NCBI GenBank assembly: GCA_041487495.1 | Contig: JBGPNN010000035.1 | Location: forward strand, 1 to 20,057 | Length of the DNA: 20,057 bases | Direction of reading: 5' to 3' | Origin: JBGPNN01 sp041487495 | GTDB taxonomy: Bacteria > Sysuimicrobiota > Sysuimicrobiia > Sysuimicrobiales > Humicultoraceae | Shown: positions 14,617 to 20,057 of the stretch, one piece after another | How the letters are laid out: every line of letters begins with the position of its first letter | How positions within the stretch are numbered: the first letter of the stretch is position 1 | Program-made: the position numbers and the translations under genes | Notes under the pieces: model-generated | Database searches by the model: none | What the model saw: the letters and a program-made list of their open reading frames with translations, nothing else | Told to the model about the DNA's origin: nothing

Positions 14617-14876
14617 CCGCGCTCCACGCGCGCATCAGCGTTGACCTGGCGGCACTGCGGCGCCGCCTGCGTCCCCCGCAGGTCAATGTCCGCTCGCACG
14701 CCCTCCGGAGCCCGGCTCGGGTTGTGCATGCTGCGATCGACACGCTGAGGGCCGTACGGGCCGCCCCGAATGTGGCGGCCCGCGTGGGCGTGGCCTTGCT
14801 CGTAGTGGCGGGCGTCGCGGCTCTGCTGGCCCACAGCCGGCGCGGTGACGGGCCCCGGGCGGACGATCAACCCTGA
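14583..14876 (+). CDS. Small DUF3618-like membrane protein
   Basis: A 97-residue protein with an N-terminal helical, charged region (SPGELTALHARISVDLAALR, about 7-26) of the type that starts DUF3618 proteins, and one C-terminal membrane helix (about 68-86), followed by a short polar tail. The GTG at 14583 has AGGAGG seven bases upstream, inside the preceding gene, giving a 34-base overlap. An in-frame upstream extension to 14457 is Gly/Arg-rich shadow sequence and is rejected. Pairing with the holin-X/YqjE-like gene is a recurrent arrangement; the function is unknown. Confidence 0.65.
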   Translation: MAEEPISPGELTALHARISVDLAALRRRLRPPQVNVRSHALRSPARVVHAAIDTLRAVRAAPNVAARVGVALLVVAGVAALLAHSRRGDGPRADDQP

Positions 14877-14942
14877 GCCGCAGCGACCCGTCCTAGTAGT
14901 GGGGCCCAGCACGGCGGGCTATCGGGCCGCGCCGGGGCGGTC

Positions 14943-14948
14943 TATAAT
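14943..14948 (+). promoter_or_regulatory. Candidate -10 box for tatA
   Basis: A perfect TATAAT in otherwise very GC-rich DNA, 20 bases before the tatA ATG. No -35 match is seen at the expected distance (around 14920-14925). Transcription would begin near 14955, giving an unusually short leader that starts essentially at the GGAGGT ribosome site. Confidence 0.5.
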
Positions 14949-14955
14949 GTGGGTT

Positions 14956-14961
14956 GGAGGT
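14956..14961 (+). promoter_or_regulatory. Ribosome binding site of tatA
   Basis: GGAGGT seven bases before the ATG at 14969. It rules out the in-frame TTG at 14954 as the start. Confidence 0.7.
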
Positions 14962-14968
14962 AGTGACG

Positions 14969-15154
14969 ATGCCTAACGTAGGATTCAGTGAGTTTATGGT
15001 CATCTTGCTCATCCTGCTGTTGCTCTTTGGTGCCAACAGGCTGGCGGGGCTTGGGTCCGCCGCAGGGAAGACCATCAGGGAGTTCCGCAGGGCCATGAGC
15101 GACGTCGAGGAAGAAGTGAAAGACGTGAAGTCCACCAACAAGCCCAGCGCGTAG
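14969..15154 (+). CDS. tatA: TatA/E-type twin-arginine translocase subunit
   Basis: A 61-residue protein with the TatA layout: a short N-terminus with the conserved acidic residue before the helix (GFSEF), a Leu/Ile-rich membrane helix (about 9-21), the FGANRLAGLG hinge matching the family FGxxxLPxLG pattern (but with Ala where Pro is usual), and an amphipathic helix ending in acidic/basic residues (GKTIREFRRAMSDVEEEVKDVK). It multimerises with TatC to export folded proteins. No tatC or tatB is in the window. TatA and TatB cannot be told apart with certainty, but the short length favours TatA/E. Confidence 0.85.
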   Translation: MPNVGFSEFMVILLILLLLFGANRLAGLGSAAGKTIREFRRAMSDVEEEVKDVKSTNKPSA

Positions 15155-15169
15155 GGCGAGTTACCGGTC

Positions 15170-15334
15170 GTGGTCGACCGCCCGATGACGATCATCGAGC
15201 ACCCTGAGGAGCTGCGAAGGCGGCTCCTCATCGCGTTTGCAGCGTTGGGCGCCGGGAAACTCAGCATCATACTGGCGCGCCTGGTCGCGCCGAAACCCTA
15301 CGCAGAAGTTGAGAAGTGCGCCCCATCTGGTTGA
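15170..15334 (+). CDS. Possible small protein, 54 residues
   Basis: An open frame from GTG 15170 (or ATG 15185) to TGA, filling most of the space between tatA and the DUF4321 gene. The translation begins VVDRPMTIIEHPEELRR and contains a mixed charged/hydrophobic middle (LLIAFAALGAG, about 19-29). G or C sits in roughly three quarters of third codon positions, as in neighbouring genes, and the stop lies 13 bases before the next start. No convincing ribosome site and no known family. It may be a real small gene or non-coding spacer. Confidence 0.35.
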   Translation: MVDRPMTIIEHPEELRRRLLIAFAALGAGKLSIILARLVAPKPYAEVEKCAPSG

Positions 15335-15347
15335 GCGGAGGTGATGG

Positions 15348-15608
15348 GTGGCCCGTCGGGTTCGGAATCCCTGGTGGGTGTTGGTCGCGGTGCTACTGGC
15401 CGGCGGCATTCTGGGTCACCTGATCGCCCAGGCGGTGGTGGGGTACCCGGCGCTGGGTTTCCTGGCCAGGGAACTGCGATTTGGGCTCGACCCGCCGGGA
15501 ACCCTCGACACGCGCGTCATCAGCGTCACCGTTGGCGTGCTCGTCAGGTTGAACCTGGCGATCGTCGTCGGCGTCATCGTGGCGGTCTGGATCTACCGTT
15601 TGTTGTAG
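15348..15608 (+). CDS. DUF4321 family membrane protein
   Basis: An 86-residue protein with two hydrophobic segments (about 8-32 and 60-84) separated by a loop containing GFLARELRFGLDPPGTLDTRVISVTVG. The GG-x-LGH start of the first helix and the N-L-A-I-V-V-G pattern of the second match DUF4321, a family mostly known from Bacillota and often encoded just upstream of maf, as here. GGAGGT five bases before the GTG at 15348 fixes the start. The function is unknown; neighbourhood suggests a link to cell-shape or division genes. Confidence 0.75.
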   Translation: MARRVRNPWWVLVAVLLAGGILGHLIAQAVVGYPALGFLARELRFGLDPPGTLDTRVISVTVGVLVRLNLAIVVGVIVAVWIYRLL

Positions 15609-15631
15609 CCTCGCGGACCGACTGCTATACT
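15603..15631 (+). promoter_or_regulatory. Extended -10 promoter ahead of maf-radC-mre cluster
   Basis: TTGTAG (15603-15608) and TATACT (15626-15631) with exactly 17 bases between, and a TGC directly before the -10 (extended -10). The -35 box overlaps the stop codon of the DUF4321 gene. Transcription would start near 15638, about 33 bases before the maf GTG. Confidence 0.6.
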
Positions 15632-15670
15632 TTGTCCGATGTCGATGTTTCGGCTCCTGTAGGGGACCGG

Positions 15671-16288
15671 GTGCTGCAGTTGGTGTTGGCCTCCGCCTCT
15701 CCCCGCCGTGCAGACCTCCTTCGTCAGGTCGGCCTGTCCTTCGAAATCTGGGCCGGTGTTCCCGAGGAGGAGACGCGGGGAGTTTTGACGGCTGGCCCGG
15801 ACGAAGAGGGTCCGGGGTGGACCCTTGAGGCCGTCCGGGCACGCGCGCGTGACGCGGCGCTGGGCAAGGCCCGGCCCGTATCCGCCGCACAGCCGGACGC
15901 GGTGGTCATCGCCGCCGACACGGTGGTCGTCGTCGATGGTGTCGTGCTGGGTAAACCCCACACGCCGACAGACGCGGAAGAGATGCTCCTGCGCCTTTCC
16001 GGCCGCACGCACCATGTGACCACCGGGGTTGTCGTTGCCCACGGGCGCCGCGGGTTGCTGCTCGCGGACGACTCCGTGACCGCCGTACGCTTCCGGCCGC
16101 TGCGCCGCGAAGAGATCCTCCGGTACATCGCCACCGGCGAGCCGATGGATAAGGCGGGGGCGTACGGCATTCAGGGCCGTGCGGCACTGTTCGTGGAACG
16201 GGTGGAGGGAGACTACTTCGGCGTTGTTGGTCTCCCGTTGGCGCCGCTGGCACGGCTGCTCGAGGCCGTCGGCGTCCCAGCACCGTAG
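15671..16288 (+). CDS. maf: Maf-family nucleoside triphosphate pyrophosphatase
   Basis: A 205-residue house-cleaning enzyme that hydrolyses non-canonical or pyrimidine nucleoside triphosphates to monophosphates; Maf is also linked to septum formation. The signature ASASPRR is at 7-13, followed by VIAADTVVVVDG (about 76-87), GKPHTPTDAEEML and GEPMDKAGAYGIQG, all conserved in the family. The start is the GTG at 15671, giving MLQLVLASASPRR with AGGGGA upstream; an open frame extending back to 15341 is out of frame with the DUF4321 gene and carries no similarity. It heads the maf-radC-mreBCD cluster behind its own promoter. Confidence 0.92.
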   Translation: MLQLVLASASPRRADLLRQVGLSFEIWAGVPEEETRGVLTAGPDEEGPGWTLEAVRARARDAALGKARPVSAAQPDAVVIAADTVVVVDGVVLGKPHTPTDAEEMLLRLSGRTHHVTTGVVVAHGRRGLLLADDSVTAVRFRPLRREEILRYIATGEPMDKAGAYGIQGRAALFVERVEGDYFGVVGLPLAPLARLLEAVGVPAP

Positions 16289-16374
16289 CGCCCACCCTCC
16301 GCGCCGGTCAGGCCGGTCGCCCCGCTGTAGCGGTGAGACCACCCTCAGCACGCCGGGACACGACCGGAGTGACG

Positions 16375-17079
16375 ATGGCACTGGCAGACCGGCTGGCAAT
16401 CAAGGATCTTCCTCCAGAGGACCGGCCCAGGGAGCGTCTCCTGCGCCTCGGGCCTGACGGTTTGTCCTCACCGGAACTGCTCAGTATCCTCCTGCAGACG
16501 GGCACACCCGCCGCCAGCGTCTTCGATCTGGCGGGCCGGCTGCTCGCGTCGTTCGGATCACTGGAAGCCTTGAGCCTGGCGCGTCCGGCAGAGTTGGCCC
16601 GCGAGACTGGGATCGGACCCGCCAAGAGCGCGGCGTTGCTGGCGGCCTTCGAACTGGGACGCCGCCTGCAGGCGGCACCACCCGCACGCCGGTCGGTGAT
16701 CCGCACACCCGCCGACGTGGCGGCGTTGGTGGGGGGACAGATGCGCCACCTCGATCGCGAGCACTTCCGCGCCGTGCTGCTCAACACGCGGCACGAAGTG
16801 CTCGACGTCGTCACCGTCGCCGTGGGAGGATTGGACAGCGCGCCGATCCACCCCCGGGAGGTCTTCAAGGAGGCGATCCGCCGCAGCGCCGCGGCCGTCA
16901 TTCTCATCCACAACCATCCGTCGGGTACGCCCGAACCGAGTGGCGACGACCTGCGGATCACCGCGCGGCTGCAAGAGGCGGGCCGCGTCGTCGGGATCGA
17001 GGTCCTGGATCACCTCGTAATTGGTGATGGTCGTTTTGTGAGTTTGCGCGAGCGCGGCGCGATGTCGGGCGGGGGATAG
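16375..17079 (+). CDS. radC: RadC family JAMM-domain protein
   Basis: A 234-residue protein. The N-terminal region contains DLPPEDRPRERLLRLG and a helix-hairpin-helix-like segment TGIGPAKSAALLAAFELGRR. The C-terminal half is an MPN/JAMM domain with HNHPSG at 179-184 and the metal-binding aspartate D192 in PEPSGDDL. The historic link to DNA repair is not supported experimentally in all species, and the activity of RadC is uncertain. ATG 16375 has GGAG five bases upstream; a GTG at 16369 is an alternative. Its place between maf and mreB is the standard Bacillota-type order. Confidence 0.92.
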   Translation: MALADRLAIKDLPPEDRPRERLLRLGPDGLSSPELLSILLQTGTPAASVFDLAGRLLASFGSLEALSLARPAELARETGIGPAKSAALLAAFELGRRLQAAPPARRSVIRTPADVAALVGGQMRHLDREHFRAVLLNTRHEVLDVVTVAVGGLDSAPIHPREVFKEAIRRSAAAVILIHNHPSGTPEPSGDDLRITARLQEAGRVVGIEVLDHLVIGDGRFVSLRERGAMSGGG

Positions 17080-17112
17080 GCTCCCTAGCCCACGCCGCAG
17101 GGAGGATTGGGA

Positions 17113-18150
17113 ATGCTATTCGATGGATTGCTCGGACGATTCGGCCGGGATATGGGGGTGGACCTCGGTACGGCAAACACCCTCGTGTATGTGCGACGAG
17201 TGGGCATCGTGCTACGCGAACCCTCGGTCGTGGCCAAGCGTGTCGATACCGGCCAGATCCTGGCCGTGGGCGAGGAAGCCAAGCGGATGATCGGCCGCAC
17301 GCCTGGCGATATCGTGGCCACCCGGCCGCTGCGTGACGGGGTCATCGCCGACTTCGACACGACCGCGTCGATGCTGCAGTACGTCCTCAAGAGGGCTGCA
17401 AACGGGCGGATGTGGATCCGGCCACGCGTGGTCGTCGGCATTCCATCGGGATGCACCGAGGTCGAGAAACGCGCCGTCATCGACGCCACGCTCCAGGCGG
17501 GGGCGCGCGACGCCTACCTGATCGAGGAGCCGATGGCCGCCGCGATTGGCGCGGGGCTGCCGGTGTCCGAGCCCATAGGGAGCATGGTCTGCGACATCGG
17601 CGGTGGTACCACCGAGGTGGCTGTGATTGCGCTTGGCGGTATCGTGACGAGCAAGTCGATCCGCGTGGCCGGCGACGAGATGGACGAGGCCATCATCCAG
17701 TATTCCCGCCGGGCCTACAACCTGTTGATCGGCGAGCGTTCGGCCGAGGAGATCAAGATCGCCATCGGCTCGGCCTTTCCGGTTCGCGAGGAGAACGCCG
17801 TCGATGTGCGTGGCCGCGACCTGGTCTCGGGTCTGCCACGCACCGTCCGCATGACGAGTTCCGAAATCCGTGAGGCGATGGCCGAGCCGGTGCAGCAGAT
17901 TGTGGATGCCGTCAAACAGACCCTGGAGCGCACCCCGCCCGAACTGGCGGCGGATATCGTCGATCGGGGCATTATCTTGGCAGGTGGCGGCGCGCTGCTG
18001 CGTGGGATCGACCGCCTGCTCGCGGAGGAGACCGGCATGCCGGTGTCGCTGACCGAGGATCCGCTGGGGGCCGTGGTGATGGGCACCGGTCGGGCCCTGG
18101 AAGAGATCGAGACACTGAAGAAGGTGCTGGTCACATCGAGGCGGGCGTAA
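17113..18150 (+). CDS. mreB: Rod shape-determining protein MreB
   Basis: A 345-residue bacterial actin homologue that forms membrane-bound filaments directing lateral wall synthesis by the elongasome. The nucleotide-binding motifs are GVDLGTANTLVYV (15-27, phosphate 1), VCDIGGGTTEVAVI (D161, GGG 163-165, phosphate 2) and ILAGGGALLRGIDRLL near the C-terminus (adenosine). The N-terminal MLFDGLLGRFG is amphipathic and probably binds the membrane. ATG 17113 has GGAGG seven bases upstream (17101-17105). The length and motifs are normal. It is followed by mreC, mreD and a class B PBP. Confidence 0.96.
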   Translation: MLFDGLLGRFGRDMGVDLGTANTLVYVRRVGIVLREPSVVAKRVDTGQILAVGEEAKRMIGRTPGDIVATRPLRDGVIADFDTTASMLQYVLKRAANGRMWIRPRVVVGIPSGCTEVEKRAVIDATLQAGARDAYLIEEPMAAAIGAGLPVSEPIGSMVCDIGGGTTEVAVIALGGIVTSKSIRVAGDEMDEAIIQYSRRAYNLLIGERSAEEIKIAIGSAFPVREENAVDVRGRDLVSGLPRTVRMTSSEIREAMAEPVQQIVDAVKQTLERTPPELAADIVDRGIILAGGGALLRGIDRLLAEETGMPVSLTEDPLGAVVMGTGRALEEIETLKKVLVTSRRA

Positions 18151-18189
18151 CGGCAGCGATGAGGGGGATGCACCAGTGACCGGTCCACG

Positions 18190-19005
18190 ATGAGGGGACG
18201 GGTCGCGCTGGCGGGGGTGCTGCTGGCGGCGGCCGTGGGGCTGCTGACGCTGCAGGTGCGCCAGCCCGAGCGGCGCGCCGTCGGACCGATCGGCGCGGCT
18301 GTGCTGGCCACGCTCGGCCCCGCGCAGGGCGTGCTGGCGCGCGCGGGCGATTCGGTGACGCGCTTGTGGCGGCTCTATGCCGAAATCGGCCGCCTGCGGG
18401 TCGAGAACACCCGGCTCCGCGAGGACGTCGAGCGCCTCTCCCAGGAACTGGCGCGCCAGCGGGAGCAGGCGCAGGCGACCCAGCGGCTCGAGCGGCTATT
18501 GGAGTTCCGCAGGCAGACGGGCGGCCGCGCGATCGGAGCGCGCCTCATCGGACGGGACACCTCGCAGTGGTTCTCGGTCATCCTGGTCGACCGCGGCTCG
18601 CGGGACGGCGTGCGACGCAACGATCCGGTCGTGTCCGCCGAGGGCCTGGTTGGCCGTGTGCTGACGGTCAGTCCCACGACATCGCAGGTGTTGCTGATCA
18701 CCGACGCCCGCAGCGCCGTGGGCGTTGTCCTGCAGCAATCGCGTGAGGCCGGTGTCGTCGAAGGCCAGGGCCAAGTCGTCTTGCGCCTCAAGTACCTGTC
18801 GCGCTCCCGCGAGATCGCCATCGCGGAGATGGTGATCACCTCGGGCCTGACCGGTCTGTTTCCCCGAGGTCTACCGGTTGGGACCGTCGTGTCCGTCGTT
18901 CGCGACCAGGGCACGGCATACCAGGAAGCCGTGGTGAAGCCCGTTGTGAACCTGGATCAACTGGAAGAAGTGTTGATTCTCGTGGACGGCCGTAGCGACC
19001 GGTGA
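18190..19005 (+). CDS. mreC: Rod shape-determining protein MreC
   Basis: A 271-residue bitopic membrane protein of the elongasome that activates PBP2 from outside the membrane. It has an N-terminal membrane helix (about 4-20), a coiled coil (about 60-100, rich in RLRVENTRLREDVERL heptads), and a C-terminal beta domain containing RLIGRDTSQWFSVILVDRGSRDGVR and VITSGLTGLFPRGLPVGTV, typical of MreC. The ATG at 18190 lacks a strong ribosome site. A five-codon reading frame (GTG 18176 to TGA 18193) behind a GAGGGGG overlaps it as ATGA and might couple its translation. The mreC stop overlaps mreD (GTGA). Confidence 0.93.
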   Translation: MRGRVALAGVLLAAAVGLLTLQVRQPERRAVGPIGAAVLATLGPAQGVLARAGDSVTRLWRLYAEIGRLRVENTRLREDVERLSQELARQREQAQATQRLERLLEFRRQTGGRAIGARLIGRDTSQWFSVILVDRGSRDGVRRNDPVVSAEGLVGRVLTVSPTTSQVLLITDARSAVGVVLQQSREAGVVEGQGQVVLRLKYLSRSREIAIAEMVITSGLTGLFPRGLPVGTVVSVVRDQGTAYQEAVVKPVVNLDQLEEVLILVDGRSDR

Positions 19006-19535
19006 CACCCATGACACGGCCGCTGCTGCTGCTTGGTCTGCTCTTCGCGGGCACCGCCATCGACGGCGCTTGGCTCTCGCGGTTACCCTTCGGGATCGCG
19101 CCCGAGCTCGCCGTCCTGGTGCTCATCTCGGCGGCGGTTCGGGGCGGGCTGCCCACCGGTGCGCTGCTTGGTGCCGCCGCCGGCTACCTGCGAGACCTGG
19201 CCAGCGGGACCCCCCTTGGCGTCTACACGTTCGTGTACCTGATCGTCGGGATCGCGGCGGGGTCGACGATGACGATCCTCGACTTCAACCAGCGCCTGGT
19301 GCCGGCCATGACCGCCGCCGTCGCCACGGTGTTGGTGTCCCTCCTGGCGGGCGGGGTGATCACGGTCACCGGGCTCGCGCCGGTGAACTGGCTGGATCTG
19401 GTCTGGAGCGCAGCGATCGTCGCCTCGGCCAACGCGCTGCTCGCGGGGCCGATTGATGCGCTCGTGTGCCGTGCCGAGCACGTCGCGCGCCGGCAGCATC
19501 CGGCCAAGGCGATCGGCTATCGGGTCTTCCGGTGA
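19002..19535 (+). CDS. mreD: Rod shape-determining protein MreD
   Basis: A 177-residue integral membrane protein with five or six hydrophobic segments, as expected for MreD. Its contents include PELAVLVLISAAVRGGLPTGALLGAAAGYLRDL (about 32-64; the GxxxGxxxGxxxDL pattern of MreD) and a following GVYTFVYLIVG helix. It links MreC and PBP2 to the MreB filament. The start is given as GTG 19002, which overlaps the mreC stop; ATG 19011 would make a protein three residues shorter and is equally possible. The PBP2 gene begins 10 bases after the stop. Confidence 0.88.
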   Translation: MTPMTRPLLLLGLLFAGTAIDGAWLSRLPFGIAPELAVLVLISAAVRGGLPTGALLGAAAGYLRDLASGTPLGVYTFVYLIVGIAAGSTMTILDFNQRLVPAMTAAVATVLVSLLAGGVITVTGLAPVNWLDLVWSAAIVASANALLAGPIDALVCRAEHVARRQHPAKAIGYRVFR

Positions 19536-19545
19536 GGATCGCGCG

Positions 19546-20057
19546 ATGATCCGGGCGCCTTGGACCGCGCGGGTCGGTCGCCTGGGGGTCGTCATCCTCA
19601 TCCTGTTCATGATCTTGGAGGCCCGCCTGTGGTCGATGCAGGCGATCCAGGGTCCGTACTATCTGCGTCTCTCCGAACAGAACCGGCTGCGGGATTACAT
19701 CGTGCCCGCGCCGCGCGGCGTGATCTATGACCGTCGCGGTCAGCCGATGGTGACCAATCGCGCGGCGTTCTCGGTCGGTGTGCTGCCGATGGAAGTCAAG
19801 GACGCTGAACGCCTCGCCGACGCCCTGGCGCCGGTGCTGGGGATGGATCGGGCCGAGATCCTCCGGCGCCTGGATGCCGGGCGGCAGCGACCCTTCGAAC
19901 CCGTCACCCTTCGCCGCGACGCGAGCAAGACGATCGTGATGACGCTGGAGGAGAATCGGCTCGACCTGCCTGGGATCATCGTGCAGGCCGAGCCGGTGCG
20001 CGAGCATCTCAGGGGCGCGCTGGCCGGGCACGCCATCGGCTACCTTGGCGAGATCAC
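19546..20057 (+). CDS. mrdA: Penicillin-binding protein 2 (class B), N-terminal part
   Basis: The first 170 residues of an elongation-specific class B PBP (transpeptidase); the gene runs off the window end. Visible parts are a short cytoplasmic N-terminus, one membrane helix (about 12-25), and the start of the dimerisation domain with SEQNRLRDYIVPAPRGVIYDRRG (43-65), where R57 G58 and the DRRG tail are the classic PBP2/PBP3 signature. GAGGA seven bases before the ATG supports the start. The frame is open to base 20057 with no stop. The catalytic SxxK, SxN and KTG motifs lie outside the window. Position after mreD identifies it as the rod-system PBP rather than FtsI. Confidence 0.92.
   Translation, partial: MIRAPWTARVGRLGVVILILFMILEARLWSMQAIQGPYYLRLSEQNRLRDYIVPAPRGVIYDRRGQPMVTNRAAFSVGVLPMEVKDAERLADALAPVLGMDRAEILRRLDAGRQRPFEPVTLRRDASKTIVMTLEENRLDLPGIIVQAEPVREHLRGALAGHAIGYLGEI

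Noticed and set aside
16289..16374. Short inverted GC-rich segment (CCGGTCAGGCCGG) as an intrinsic terminator after maf
   Set aside because: The stem is short and no T-run follows; radC begins soon after and is probably co-transcribed.

Overview
The window is a gene-dense stretch of a high-GC bacterial chromosome. Nearly every gene is on the + strand, stop/start overlaps (ATGA, GTGA) are frequent, and no gap reaches 300 bases. Only one gene, a methyltransferase at 9472-10251, is on the - strand. The cell envelope genes suggest a rod-shaped bacterium with an elongasome. The order DUF4321 - maf - radC - mreB - mreC - mreD - PBP2 is the one familiar from Bacillota and related Terrabacteria lineages. 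Together with the high GC and an aerobic-looking respiratory chain (cytochrome b complex, blue-copper lipoproteins), this points to a deep, poorly cultured Terrabacteria group. A Sysuimicrobiota/CSP1-3-like lineage is a guess that phylogenetic placement should test.

Region 1 (1-3412) is an energy-conservation cluster. It opens inside a cytochrome b gene whose 5' part is outside the window. Two small membrane proteins follow, then a second cytochrome b fused to a C-terminal 2[4Fe-4S] ferredoxin, an MvhD/FrhD-like iron-sulfur protein, a 34-residue single-helix protein and a cupredoxin lipoprotein. Everything from the ferredoxin fusion to the 34-residue gene is joined by ATGA overlaps. I read this as a membrane quinone complex with a cytoplasmic iron-sulfur exit. 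It is the most unusual thing in the window.

Region 2 (3413-8469) holds a long-chain polyprenyl diphosphate synthase (quinone tail), a class II aldolase-like protein with an unrecognised N-terminal domain, and a one-carbon/folate block of folC, a cyclodeaminase/cyclohydrolase (fchA type) and folD. This FolD lacks the lysine and glutamine needed for cyclohydrolase activity. The adjacent Fch-type protein may therefore supply that step.

Region 3 (8491-13700) holds a secreted Vgb-like beta-propeller, the convergent methyltransferase, a single-chain ADP-forming acyl-CoA synthetase and a zinc alcohol dehydrogenase overlapping it by GTGA.

Region 4 (13801-15608) holds a second, amicyanin-like cupredoxin lipoprotein, a holin-X/YqjE-like membrane protein overlapping a small DUF3618-like membrane protein, a TatA-type protein behind a clear -10 box, a possible small ORF and a DUF4321 membrane protein.

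Region 5 (15671-20057) is maf, radC, mreB, mreC, mreD and the beginning of a class B PBP2, running off the window end. A good extended -10 promoter lies just ahead of maf. No tRNA, rRNA, CRISPR array, insertion sequence or convincing intrinsic terminator was seen.
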